Both the position numbers and the translations under genes were made by a program. A DNA stretch of 22,330 bases from IMG/VR virus record IMGVR_UViG_3300027506_000022, positions 1-22,330 of that record; one strand, written 5' to 3'. The notes under the pieces are model-generated. The model had not been told where the DNA came from and ran no database searches. It saw only the letters and a list, made by a program, of their open reading frames with translations. Positions 13,338 through 20,057 of the stretch are shown here, piece after piece (positions within the stretch are counted from its first letter, which is position 1; each line of letters opens with the position of its first letter). Origin of the DNA: a virus.

Positions 13338-13413
13338 TGGAGCTCCCAAACCGATTCGAACGGTTGACCTACTGATTACAAATCAGTTGCTCTACCAGCT
13401 GAGCTATGGGAGC
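13338..13413 (-). tRNA. tRNA-Thr (anticodon UGU), CCA encoded
   Basis: The 76-nt minus-strand sequence folds into a perfect cloverleaf: acceptor GCTCCCA/TGGGAGC, D stem GCTC/GAGC, anticodon stem ACTGA/TCAGT with loop TTTGTAA (anticodon UGU, reading ACA), and T stem AACCG/CGGTT with TTCGAAT. The CCA end is encoded. The discriminator base is U73, whereas bacterial and T4 tRNA-Thr usually have A73. The first base directly follows the stop codon of the 123-residue gene with no gap, so it is probably processed from the late mRNA. Confidence 0.96.
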
Positions 13414-13785
13414 TTACAATTCTCTCAATCTTTGTGCAATCACATCATCAATTGGTAGTTCAGGCATGAAATCCTGTGTGATGTAATCTAAGTATAGTAA
13501 TAGAGTTTTGATTGAAGACCAGTATCTATCTTCTTTAATTTTAAATTTTAACATTCTCATACATGCATCGTATCCAAATACATTGAATAGACATATGAGA
13601 TGATTGAGTAACAGGCGTTCTCTTAGTTCCCCACTTTCATGGTATCTAAAGAGTAATCTTTTAAGGTATCTAAATCTACGTAAGTCCTCTTGGAAGTCTT
13701 CCATGTCCTCACATTGAGGGTCATCATAGTGCTTCAGAGCAAATGCAGAAAAGTTTTTAGCAGTTAGTTTGTCAAATAGACTCAT
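13414..13785 (-). CDS. Conserved phage protein of unknown function
   Basis: A 123-residue helical protein starting MSLFDKLTAKNFSAFALKHY, followed by an acidic/basic segment (DFQEDLRRFRYLKRLLFRYH), RERLLLNHLICLFNVFGYDA and a C-terminal helix with YWSSIKTLLLYLDYI. The order AKNF, ALKHYDDPQC and LNHLICLFNVFG is a pattern I recall in many T4-like phages (a DUF family, probably DUF7207), with no assigned function. tRNA-Thr follows its stop directly. Upstream is a large imperfect hairpin with a late-promoter-like box in the loop. No Shine-Dalgarno sequence is evident before the ATG. Confidence 0.82.
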   Translation of the reverse strand: MSLFDKLTAKNFSAFALKHYDDPQCEDMEDFQEDLRRFRYLKRLLFRYHESGELRERLLLNHLICLFNVFGYDACMRMLKFKIKEDRYWSSIKTLLLYLDYITQDFMPELPIDDVIAQRLREL

Positions 13786-13799
13786 AATGTATTATAAAG

Positions 13800-13835
13800 T
13801 TAGTTGGTCTACCAGTATTTAGTAGACGCAACTAA
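13800..13835 (-). repeat. 13-bp stem-loop with late-promoter motif in the loop
   Basis: TTAGTTG and CAACTAA (7 bp) plus GTCTAC and GTAGAC (6 bp) form a long stem with a single bulged nucleotide and a 9-nt loop. The loop contains most of CTAAATA (13816-13822). It fills the gap between the 132-residue and 123-residue genes. The run after the stem (CTTTAT) is a poor U-tract, so it is only a weak terminator candidate. An RNA-processing site or a regulated promoter are alternatives. Confidence 0.7.
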
Positions 13836-13840
13836 AGGAG

Positions 13841-14239
13841 TTAAACCAATGAACCGTATACTTTATAGCTGTTGTTCATCAATCTCTCATATTTCACTTT
13901 GAGTGAAATTATTTTTTCTTCTTTTTCAAACTCATCGATAGGGGTATCGACTGTCTTCCCGAAAGTCTCACCATATTGAGAAAATGAAAGGTCAAACTCA
14001 CCACTTTCATTGAACTCCATGTCATCATATTGCTTACATGATAGTCCTACGTGAGAAAGTTTTGCCTTCATTTGTTCTACTGCAGCTTGTGGGTTCATGT
14101 ATTCTGAACTAGCACAATGTCCTAGTACTGCATTAATTTTTGCTTTCACAGATGAATCATCAATGTCGTATGGGGCATGCTCATCGCCAGGCCAAGCATT
14201 GAATTGCTGTTCTGCCATGAATTGATTGAATTTTTTCAT
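13841..14239 (-). CDS. Hypothetical protein with capsid-targeting-like N-terminus
   Basis: A 132-residue acidic protein. The start MKKFNQFMAEQ closely resembles the capsid-targeting sequence of T4 internal proteins (MKTYQEFIAEA), including the xxE after a hydrophobic residue where the prohead protease would cut. The remainder (VEQMKAKLSHVGLSCKQYDD, then a beta-rich FDLSFSQYGETFGK) is not recognised. AGGA lies about 8 nt upstream of the ATG. It is followed by the hairpin at 13800-13835. If the N-terminus is a true targeting peptide, the protein is packaged inside the head; this is inference. Confidence 0.72.
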   Translation of the reverse strand: MKKFNQFMAEQQFNAWPGDEHAPYDIDDSSVKAKINAVLGHCASSEYMNPQAAVEQMKAKLSHVGLSCKQYDDMEFNESGEFDLSFSQYGETFGKTVDTPIDEFEKEEKIISLKVKYERLMNNSYKVYGSLV

Positions 14240-14251
14240 AATTTTTTCCTA

Positions 14252-14479
14252 TTATTGATTGTCGTAGTAGTTTTTATTTAACTCACCACGAACTATTGTT
14301 TCACCGACTTTTCTACACTTAATGTAGACTCTCTCTGTATTACCGCCAATCGATGTAAACGTTCTAATACCATTTGCCACAGTTCCATTGGATTCGGAGT
14401 ATGTATCTGCAGTTGATTTATCTGCAGAGTTTTCATACTCCCAAATTCCGTTAGAACCCGATACTGCCACCCAAGCCAT
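14252..14479 (-). CDS. Small beta-rich protein, possible virion component
   Basis: A 75-residue protein beginning MAWVAVSGSNGIWEYENSA, with a glycine/serine-rich beta pattern and a middle segment NGIRTFTSIGGNTERVYIKC. The aromatic start and small size recall short virion-associated proteins in marine T4-like phages, as does the neighbouring gene for an Ig-like surface protein (MALWGHTSGTES). AAGAG lies upstream of the ATG. No catalytic motif is seen. A structural role is inferred from its position in the late block. Confidence 0.7.
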   Translation of the reverse strand: MAWVAVSGSNGIWEYENSADKSTADTYSESNGTVANGIRTFTSIGGNTERVYIKCRKVGETIVRGELNKNYYDNQ

Positions 14480-14488
14480 TTAAGACTC

Positions 14489-15049
14489 TTATGCTACTGC
14501 AGTAATCGTTCCAGCTGCGGTACCGATACCTGCGACTGAAGTGATTGTAGAAACAGTTGAAGTTCCTTTATCTTTAATTGTACCACCATTCAATGCAACT
14601 GCGTTAGCACCGATTGAAAGTACATCACCAGCAGCGATTGCAGCGTTTGCAGCACCGTATGCAATTGAGAAGGTAAGTTCGTTAGAACCTGTTCCACTTG
14701 CATATGATAGTACGTGTGGGCCTCTTCCGCTTCCATTGTTTGCAACAGATAGTTGAGGTGTTCCAGTAACGTCTACTGCTTCGTTGAATACTACCTTAGC
14801 AGATAGTGTTCCACCAGCAGATACATCCCATGCAGTTGATACCCAATCGATATCAGTGATATCAGCAGCACCCAAAGCAGTTGTTAGACCAGAGCTTGAC
14901 CATGCCACTAGGACTTCAGTCAATGTTCTACTTCCTACAATCTTCTTCAGTTCCCAACCGTGCGGTTTTGCTGATGTGTTTGTTTTATCCGCTTCACTTA
15001 ACCAGTTAGGTTTTGATTCAGTTCCACTTGTATGTCCCCATAGTGCCAT
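14489..15049 (-). CDS. Virion surface protein with Ig-like (SwmB-type) repeat
   Basis: The 186-residue product has a phage-like N-terminal segment (MALWGHTSGTESKPNWLS...HGWELKKIVGSRTLTEVLVAW, here abbreviated). It is followed by an Ig-like beta domain: SAKVVFNEAVDVTGTPQLSV, ELTFSIAYGAANAAIAAGDV, then LSIGANAVALNGGTIKDKG. The VTGTPQL and YTVxxGD-like pattern is that of SwmB/bacterial Ig-like repeats found in adhesins. The C-terminus is alanine/threonine-rich (AGIGTAAGTITAVA). It probably decorates the capsid or tail and may bind carbohydrate or the host surface. AGAGG lies upstream of the ATG. Base composition is richer in GC than its neighbours, as is typical for alanine/glycine-rich surface domains. 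Confidence 0.8.
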   Translation of the reverse strand: MALWGHTSGTESKPNWLSEADKTNTSAKPHGWELKKIVGSRTLTEVLVAWSSSGLTTALGAADITDIDWVSTAWDVSAGGTLSAKVVFNEAVDVTGTPQLSVANNGSGRGPHVLSYASGTGSNELTFSIAYGAANAAIAAGDVLSIGANAVALNGGTIKDKGTSTVSTITSVAGIGTAAGTITAVA

Positions 15050-15062
15050 TTTAATTTCCTCT

Positions 15063-15608
15063 TTATTTTGCGACTCTTAATATAGTATCAAAAGTCTTTT
15101 TAAATGTTTTTACATCTTTTTGTAATAGACGAGAGTATTTATCTCGCAAGGCAGGCTTAACAGACATTAAAGCGTTATAAACTTTCTCTGCATCCGCTGC
15201 TTTCACCTTTAACTTTTTCATGTCATCGGTTCTAATCTCGGTATCACGTTTAGTATCAACCATTTTTGATAGTTGTACTAAGATGTTTGCATCGGGTCTT
15301 AATTGCATTCCCGCTGCTTTTGAGTTAAAAGCATCGATGGCTCTATCGATAACTTCATCCTCTTGTGCTTCCGAATACTTTCCACCAGCCATAGTGCTGA
15401 TTTTCTGTATCATGGCACGCAATTCTTTTTCTGATTTTGCCTTTGATACTGCACGTGCAATCTTCTTATTGCCACCGTCACTCATCATTGCAAAATCTGA
15501 AGCCTTCTCCATTACGGCATTGGTCTTCTTTGCAGCGTCTTTGATGTACCCTAACTTCTTAAGTTTTTCCTTAAAAAGTTTGTATCTTGCATCACCTTTG
15601 ACACTCAT
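15063..15608 (-). CDS. Lysine-rich helical protein, putative internal-head protein
   Basis: The 181-residue product is very lysine-rich and helical (RYKLFKEKLKKLGYIKDAAKK, in abbreviated form) with several amphipathic helices and a basic C-terminus (KTFKKTFDTILRVAK). No enzyme motif is visible. The high positive charge and the location among similar lysine-rich late genes suggest a DNA-associated or scaffold/core protein of the head. The start has GTAGG just upstream, and the preceding gene's stop is 3 nt before the ATG. Function is unproven. Confidence 0.72.
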   Translation of the reverse strand: MSVKGDARYKLFKEKLKKLGYIKDAAKKTNAVMEKASDFAMMSDGGNKKIARAVSKAKSEKELRAMIQKISTMAGGKYSEAQEDEVIDRAIDAFNSKAAGMQLRPDANILVQLSKMVDTKRDTEIRTDDMKKLKVKAADAEKVYNALMSVKPALRDKYSRLLQKDVKTFKKTFDTILRVAK

Positions 15609-15611
15609 TGC

Positions 15612-16610
15612 CTACTTCTCGTCAAAGTGTGTTATTGTTGAAGGGTCACCATATGATGATTTACCCCTTGCAACTGCATCAAAGTCTCTGAGTTTCTTCT
15701 TAGTTCCACTCATAACGATTACTGTATCTTTCTTACCTTTGTCCATAGTAATCTTTAGACCCATCATTTTAGCAGAACGAATGAATTTTTGTTCTTCGGG
15801 TTTCTGCATTCCTTTAACTCTGTAAGTAATCATCTCTTCTGCAAACATGTTTAGGTATGATTCACCTATGTTATCACCTTGCTTAAGATATTTCTTTGCC
15901 TTAACTCTGTCATGGTACATGAACTGGTAATTCTTCTTAGTCTTGTCATCTCTTACGATGTAACTCTTTGGGCCCATCTTAGTGACTTTACCCATGTACT
16001 TTGCACCGTCTGCTTGATAGTAATCTATTTCTGTACCAACTTTGATTGAGTTCTTAGTCTCTGCACCCATACCATGTTTTGCAAGAACTCTATAGTTCTC
16101 TGATATAGTACTTTCTTTGATTTTACCTTTAACTAAATCGTCAAGGTTACTATCTAACCAGTCAATGAATTCGTCTTCATCGTCTCCACGAATCTCACCA
16201 CTGGAACTTGCCCAATTACTAAGTTCGTCTTCTGCTTTCTTAGATAGGTCTAGGTTACCACTTCTCTGTGCTTTCTGAAGTTCTCTTTTGTGTTTACGAA
16301 CTATGTCTTGTATCTTCTTACCTTCTGATACAGTCTCTTCGTTTGCATACTTAAGTGCAGACTGTACTTCTTTTGATTTAAGAATCTTATCACCAAAGAA
16401 CTTCTTAATTTCTTTAGCTGCAATATCCATTGCACCACTCATGTCAAGTGCCACTTCTACTGCTTTCTTGACTTCGGGGTCACTAACTTTGTTTCTTCTG
16501 AAGTAGGTAGAAACTTCTCTACCAGTAAGTTTCATCTTACCATAAGGGCCTAAAGGATTAACCTTTCCATCCTTGTCTAGTACCTTCTTTGCTTCGTGAA
16601 ATAAATTCAT
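15612..16610 (-). CDS. Lysine-rich phage protein with repeated putative prohead-protease sites
   Basis: The 332-residue protein starts MNLFHEAKKVLDKDG, a possible capsid-targeting-like segment. It continues with a helical, charged region and a short beta domain (AKYMGKVTKMGPKSYIV). The C-terminal module (RVKGMQKPEEQKFIRSAKMM to the end, with FDAVARGKSSYGDPS) recurs in other marine T4-like phage proteins. Several I/L-x-E motifs (IKES, ISEN, IGES) separate the segments and resemble T4 gp21 cleavage sites. I chose the ATG at 16610, which has GGAG 6 nt upstream; the TTG at 16622 would overlap the preceding gene. It is probably a late virion or core protein; cleavage is a hypothesis. Confidence 0.76.
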   Translation of the reverse strand: MNLFHEAKKVLDKDGKVNPLGPYGKMKLTGREVSTYFRRNKVSDPEVKKAVEVALDMSGAMDIAAKEIKKFFGDKILKSKEVQSALKYANEETVSEGKKIQDIVRKHKRELQKAQRSGNLDLSKKAEDELSNWASSSGEIRGDDEDEFIDWLDSNLDDLVKGKIKESTISENYRVLAKHGMGAETKNSIKVGTEIDYYQADGAKYMGKVTKMGPKSYIVRDDKTKKNYQFMYHDRVKAKKYLKQGDNIGESYLNMFAEEMITYRVKGMQKPEEQKFIRSAKMMGLKITMDKGKKDTVIVMSGTKKKLRDFDAVARGKSSYGDPSTITHFDEK

Positions 16611-16611
16611 T

Positions 16612-17970
16612 CTACTCTCCAAATATTGCGTATGATAGAATCACATCTTGCATGATGATTTTTGCCATGTCTTCTCTAAATGCAGTGTCACCATCAAATT
16701 TAAAGTTAGAATGTTGTTTGTTTGTCATAACGATATTTTCATCATAACCCATTACTTCTAACTTTTGTAATTGTTTTATTACTGTCTCACCTTGTTTTTT
16801 AGAATCTTTGAAACCTGCTTTGACTTCATCTTTGATGAGTTTTTGTAGTTCCTTTACTATTTTATTAAGTTTAGGTGACTTGTATATAAATGCTTTTTCT
16901 TCACCATGTTTAGAGATTAAAGCATCTGCTTCTTTGTAGTAATCTCTTGATGATTCTGAAACTACTTCTTCTGATTGAAGTTTAGCAATTTGGTCTTTCA
17001 TCTTTTTGAACTCAGAACTACCGTGTTTCACATCCATTAACTTATTATATAAGTCAATGATTTGTTCCTGCTTCTTAGGATTTAGTTTCTCAATCGTTAG
17101 ATTTTTTTTTTCGTCACCAAGTTTGATAAACTTCTTACTTGGTTTTGCTTCGTCTAAACCTTCACTGAATGCAGCCATAAGAATTTTTTCAAATCCTTTG
17201 TCTTCTTTAATACCTAGTTTTTTGATTTCAGATGCAATCTTCTTGTTAATGTCACCAACTTCTTTTGTTGCAACTGGGCCTTGTGCAACTAGTCTTGCTT
17301 TTTGCATAAGAAGGTCTGAGTATTTTGCATACTTTCCAGCCTTCTCGTTAAATGTTTCTGATTCTGCGACACCGTCAATTGGTGTTGGTAAGACTTCTTC
17401 AATTTTAACTGATTCGTTTTTCGTTGGCCCGTTTACCTTACCCTTATACTTTTTAACAATCTTTTGTACATTTCTATCAGAAATAAATTTGTCTAAAGAC
17501 TTTTCGTCACCGTAAAATTCTAAAGAATTTGGTTCATCAGATGCACCATCAAAACTAGTTACATGCATTTTCCTAATTTTACTAATTAGTTTATCTATAA
17601 CTGTTAATTCATCTTTGGAAATTTTACCCTTTGTTTCGATATATAAACTAGCTTCATGACCTCTACGGTCTTTATTTTTGAAGTTTTTCATATCTCGAAC
17701 ATCTTCGTCTATCTTTGACTCGTGTGCATGAGGTTTTTCACCTTTCTTTGAATGATGTTCCTTTGTCTCATCCTTACCATCCCAATTCTTATCGATGTAG
17801 TCATAGAATTCTTTCTCTTTGTCACCCTTAAGTTCTGCTGGTGATGTAACACCAAACTTCTTAAGTGCAGCTTGGAAAAACTTCTTGTAGTCTCCACTCT
17901 CTAATACAATTGCATTGGCAGCTGCAAGTAAGTCTGCAGATAAACCGTGTCCTAGTCCTTCAAATTTCAT
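16612..17970 (-). CDS. Large lysine-rich helical protein, putative head-internal protein
   Basis: The 452-residue product is lysine- and glutamate-rich, with no enzymatic motif. After the start (MKFEGLGHGLSADLLAAANA) it contains the segment FFQAALKKFGVTSPAELKGD, a helix-turn pattern I recall in several marine T4-like phage virion proteins. A charged, partly disordered stretch with DMKNFKNKDRRG follows, then several coiled helices (ESKIDED, EKAGKYAKYSDLL, EVVSESSRDYYKE). The I/V-x-E boundaries resemble prohead-protease sites. Its ATG overlaps the preceding stop as ATGA, and its stop is 2 nt upstream of the next start. It may belong to the head core or be injected with the DNA. Confidence 0.73.
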   Translation of the reverse strand: MKFEGLGHGLSADLLAAANAIVLESGDYKKFFQAALKKFGVTSPAELKGDKEKEFYDYIDKNWDGKDETKEHHSKKGEKPHAHESKIDEDVRDMKNFKNKDRRGHEASLYIETKGKISKDELTVIDKLISKIRKMHVTSFDGASDEPNSLEFYGDEKSLDKFISDRNVQKIVKKYKGKVNGPTKNESVKIEEVLPTPIDGVAESETFNEKAGKYAKYSDLLMQKARLVAQGPVATKEVGDINKKIASEIKKLGIKEDKGFEKILMAAFSEGLDEAKPSKKFIKLGDEKKNLTIEKLNPKKQEQIIDLYNKLMDVKHGSSEFKKMKDQIAKLQSEEVVSESSRDYYKEADALISKHGEEKAFIYKSPKLNKIVKELQKLIKDEVKAGFKDSKKQGETVIKQLQKLEVMGYDENIVMTNKQHSNFKFDGDTAFREDMAKIIMQDVILSYAIFGE

Positions 17971-18527
17971 TGTTCTAATTCCCCTTTTTCGAAGTAGTCA
18001 AACATTTTTTCTTTACCTTGTTCATCAAGACGTAAAGACTTTGCAAGTCTGCCTAACATGTTTTTTTCTGTTAATTTTTCAACTGTCTTTTCGAGAGATG
18101 TGTTCTCTTCTTGGACTTCTTCTTTATTTAAAGTCTTTTGAGTGTTTACTTTACCAATCAGTGTGAAGATGACATCTCTTGCTTTAAGGACTGCTTCGTA
18201 ATCTTTGTTGTACTTCTTATCCTTAAGTTCTTTATCACCCATTCCAACAATCTTCTGATAACCTTTTAGAACTGCCTGCATATCCTTAGATAATTTCTTT
18301 AATGATTCAACTTCTTTTTGTTGAACTTCATCCAGGCCTTGTTCAAACTCTTTTATATCCTCTACTTCGGGAAGTGTATCTTCCGAGAAGTAAGTTGATA
18401 ATTCTTGGTCAATTTCATCGGAAATAATTTGCTCAGCAGTCTTTTCTACTGTACCTTCTTTACGTGGTTCAATATAGTTACGAACCTCGTCTAGTTTTTC
18501 TTTCCAATTTTCTGATTTATAACTCAT
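17967..18527 (-). CDS. Coiled-coil phage protein of unknown function
   Basis: The 186-residue product is mostly alpha-helical and highly charged, with heptad patterns around DIKEFEQGLDEVQQKEVESL and SLEKTVEKLTEKNMLG. It has an acidic N-terminal half and a basic central region. No family is recognised. It is the first gene of a late unit: CATAAATA ends 5 nt before the ATG and no Shine-Dalgarno sequence is present. The stop overlaps the next ATG as ATGA. A virion or assembly role is likely from context only. Confidence 0.7.
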   Translation of the reverse strand: MSYKSENWKEKLDEVRNYIEPRKEGTVEKTAEQIISDEIDQELSTYFSEDTLPEVEDIKEFEQGLDEVQQKEVESLKKLSKDMQAVLKGYQKIVGMGDKELKDKKYNKDYEAVLKARDVIFTLIGKVNTQKTLNKEEVQEENTSLEKTVEKLTEKNMLGRLAKSLRLDEQGKEKMFDYFEKGELEQ

Positions 18528-18532
18528 AGTCT

Positions 18533-18540
18533 TATTTATG
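18533..18540 (-). promoter_or_regulatory. Late promoter CATAAATA, 5 nt from ATG
   Basis: CATAAATA matches seven of eight T4 late-promoter positions and ends exactly 5 nt before the ATG at 18527, so the predicted transcript start is the A of the ATG. It overlaps the stop codon of the upstream cupin-like gene. No ribosome-binding sequence lies between promoter and start. Confidence 0.68.
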
Positions 18541-18835
18541 TAATTCGTATCCTAACAACAAGATTTCCTTGTCCTTTTAACAACCTGTGGTAGGTCATTT
18601 TGGGGATATAATACTCTTCTCCTTGGTTTAATTGTATGGGTAACTCATCATCGTGCTGTAGTTGCCACCCAGTTCCACTTAGAACATTGACCACCCTTGA
18701 TTCTTTATCACGGTGCCATACTAGTTCTTCATTTTCGACACTTTCTGTGAACTCTCTGATAACATATGGTACACCTGTACCATGTTGTTCTTCTATTCGT
18801 TCTGTGTATGGTTTAGTCGTCAAGTCCTTTAACAT
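18536..18835 (-). CDS. Small cupin-like protein
   Basis: A 99-residue beta-rich protein with the cupin-like pattern LVWHRDKESRVVNVLSGTGW near the middle and QGEEYYIPKMTYHRLLKGQG near the end. The conserved histidines and the G-x-x-x-x-IP turn resemble a small beta-barrel that could bind a metal or a small ligand. I recall this protein in marine T4-like phages without known function. The ATG at 18835 is preferred because AAGGAG lies upstream (13 nt, rather far); the ATG at 18877 would add 14 residues and overlap the previous gene by 65 nt. It overlaps that gene's end by 23 nt either way it is chosen here. Confidence 0.68.
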   Translation of the reverse strand: MLKDLTTKPYTERIEEQHGTGVPYVIREFTESVENEELVWHRDKESRVVNVLSGTGWQLQHDDELPIQLNQGEEYYIPKMTYHRLLKGQGNLVVRIRIT

Positions 18836-19073
18836 AGTTGTCTGTCTTCTCCTTATATCCATAGTATCCAAAGTCATTTGGTTCTAAATCAAATATCTTA
18901 TCAACATAGTTCTCTGCGACATTCTCAGCATATGTTTCTGAGTGGTCGTGAACCTTCCTTGTTGCATATTCGTTACCTATTGAACTACTAAGGTCTACTT
19001 CCCAGCCCTTGTCTGTCTTATAGACTTCTGCCTTTCTATCATCTCTTAAATAACTGTGATATAATTCTCTCAT
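18813..19073 (-). CDS. Small hypothetical late protein
   Basis: An 86-residue protein starting MRELYHSYLRDDRKAEVYKT, with a beta hairpin (AEVYKTDKGWEVDL) followed by a helix (HDHSETYAENVAENYVDKIF) and an acidic end (NDFGYYGYKEKTD). Not recognised. The ATG at 19073 is chosen because a CTAAATA late element lies 17 nt upstream and AGG is close to it. An in-frame GTG at 19124 lies upstream of that promoter inside the previous gene. It is transcribed toward the cupin-like gene. Confidence 0.66.
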   Translation of the reverse strand: MRELYHSYLRDDRKAEVYKTDKGWEVDLSSSIGNEYATRKVHDHSETYAENVAENYVDKIFDLEPNDFGYYGYKEKTDNYVKGLDD

Positions 19074-19090
19074 AATATAACCTACACCTA

Positions 19091-19097
19091 TATTTAG
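19091..19097 (-). promoter_or_regulatory. Late-promoter element CTAAATA with leader
   Basis: CTAAATA lies 17 nt before the ATG at 19073 and overlaps the 3' end of the preceding gene. Transcription would give a leader of roughly 12 nt that contains AGG, unlike the leaderless arrangement at 13318, 18533 and 21013. Confidence 0.5.
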
Positions 19098-19098
19098 A

Positions 19099-19635
19099 CT
19101 ACCAAAAAAAATCTCCCCCACCACTCAAACCTAATTGTTTTGCGTAGTATGGTAATCGACATGCCCAATAGCCTGCCGTAGTCTTATCGTTCTTTGTGTC
19201 ACATTGGTGTCTTGCAACAAAAGATGCTCTTGCCTTCTTGTTATTCAGTTTTACTTTCAACCCTGTAGTATCTCCCCATGATATCTTCTTAATCTTATCA
19301 CCGTCTTTTACATAGACATAGTATTTTTTGGAGCCACCGACCTTTGGTGAGTTCAGTTTAACGTCTTTCTTGTCATCTTCTTCCATAATCATAGGACAAT
19401 CTAGAGGAACCATGTTACCCTCATAGACCTCAAACTCACCTAAGTCTGTCTCTAGGATTTGTTTATCAACCTCTGTAAGTACGTATCTATCTTCACTTAA
19501 TCTCTTCCTTGCCTCATTGATGACTTCAAAATACATCATAGAACCCAATCTAAAAGGATTGTCGGTTATATTAGTGTTAGTCTCTTGTAAACTATCCACT
19601 GTCTCGTGTATAGCCAGTTCATGAAAGGTTTTCAT
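19099..19635 (-). CDS. Phage protein with capsid-targeting-like N-terminus and DUF5872-like C-terminal domain
   Basis: The 178-residue protein begins MKTFHELAIHETV, sharing MKT-F/Y and an I-x-E cleavage-like site with T4 internal proteins. The C-terminal ~80 residues form a domain that I recall from many T4-like phages (DUF5872-like): KKYYVYVKDGDKIKKISWGD, KARASFVARHQCDTKNDKT and GYWACRLPYYAKQLGL. The two cysteines and the conserved R-H are typical; the function of the domain is unknown. It often sits at the end of virion-associated proteins. The start overlaps the upstream stop as TAATG. Packaging into the head is a hypothesis. Confidence 0.76.
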   Translation of the reverse strand: MKTFHELAIHETVDSLQETNTNITDNPFRLGSMMYFEVINEARKRLSEDRYVLTEVDKQILETDLGEFEVYEGNMVPLDCPMIMEEDDKKDVKLNSPKVGGSKKYYVYVKDGDKIKKISWGDTTGLKVKLNNKKARASFVARHQCDTKNDKTTAGYWACRLPYYAKQLGLSGGGDFFW

Positions 19636-20057
19636 TAGTCAAGCTTTCCGCTCTCAATAGCATCAACATATTCGTCTAAAGCTCTTCTAGCGTCTACAAT
19701 ACCATCATTGCATTTTCTCAGATAGAGAGATTTACCATTTTGTAATTTGTTCATACTTTTGTATGCACTCTCTAGCATTTTATCAAGTTTCTTAACATCT
19801 CTTAATTCGGGGTTAGGTCTAAATGCTTCTTGTAATTTCTCTTCATTAGATTCAGTTTCCTCTTTCTGATAAGGATATCCCTTTAATGGATTAGGATACT
19901 TAGTAGAGAAGTGTTTCTTTTGTACTGCTTCGTTAACTTCTTTAATTTGTGATAGATATTTTTCTACCTGTTGGCCTGGTGTATCGTCTTGATACGCCTT
20001 TCTAATTTCATCGGTACCCACTTCGTGTACTCCGTTATCTGTTTTGTTTCCGCTCAT
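19635..20057 (-). CDS. Hypothetical helical late protein
   Basis: A 140-residue, charged, helical protein with a flexible N-terminus (MSGNKTDNGVHEVGTDEIRK), a proline-rich middle (KYPNPLKGYPYQKEE) and a C-terminal helical hairpin (LDKMLESAYKSMNKL and ARRALDEYVDAI). No family is recognised. AGAGG lies 6 nt before the ATG, which overlaps the upstream stop as ATGA. The stop overlaps the next gene by TAATG, so the three genes from 21.0 to 19.1 kb are translated as a coupled series. Probably a virion or assembly protein, by context. Confidence 0.7.
   Translation of the reverse strand: MSGNKTDNGVHEVGTDEIRKAYQDDTPGQQVEKYLSQIKEVNEAVQKKHFSTKYPNPLKGYPYQKEETESNEEKLQEAFRPNPELRDVKKLDKMLESAYKSMNKLQNGKSLYLRKCNDGIVDARRALDEYVDAIESGKLD

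Noticed and set aside
13786-13800. TATAAT 5 nt before the ATG of the 123-residue gene as a sigma70 promoter
   Set aside because: No -35-like hexamer lies 16-18 nt upstream; the region is simply AT-rich and the CTAAATA box is a better candidate.
13827-13895. Plus-strand SD-like AAGGAG followed by ATG and a 17-codon frame
   Set aside because: The frame is very short, antisense to the end of a minus-strand gene, and everything else is on the minus strand; the AAGGAG is likely coincidental.
15220-15825. Plus-strand open frame of about 200 codons
   Set aside because: It is antisense to two well-supported lysine-rich genes, is hydrophobic and serine-rich as expected for the complement of lysine codons, and has no ribosome-binding site or family resemblance.
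17006-17515. Plus-strand open frame of about 170 codons
   Set aside because: It mirrors the lysine-rich 452-residue gene on the other strand; its phenylalanine/serine-rich composition is the antisense of AAA/AAG/GAA codons.
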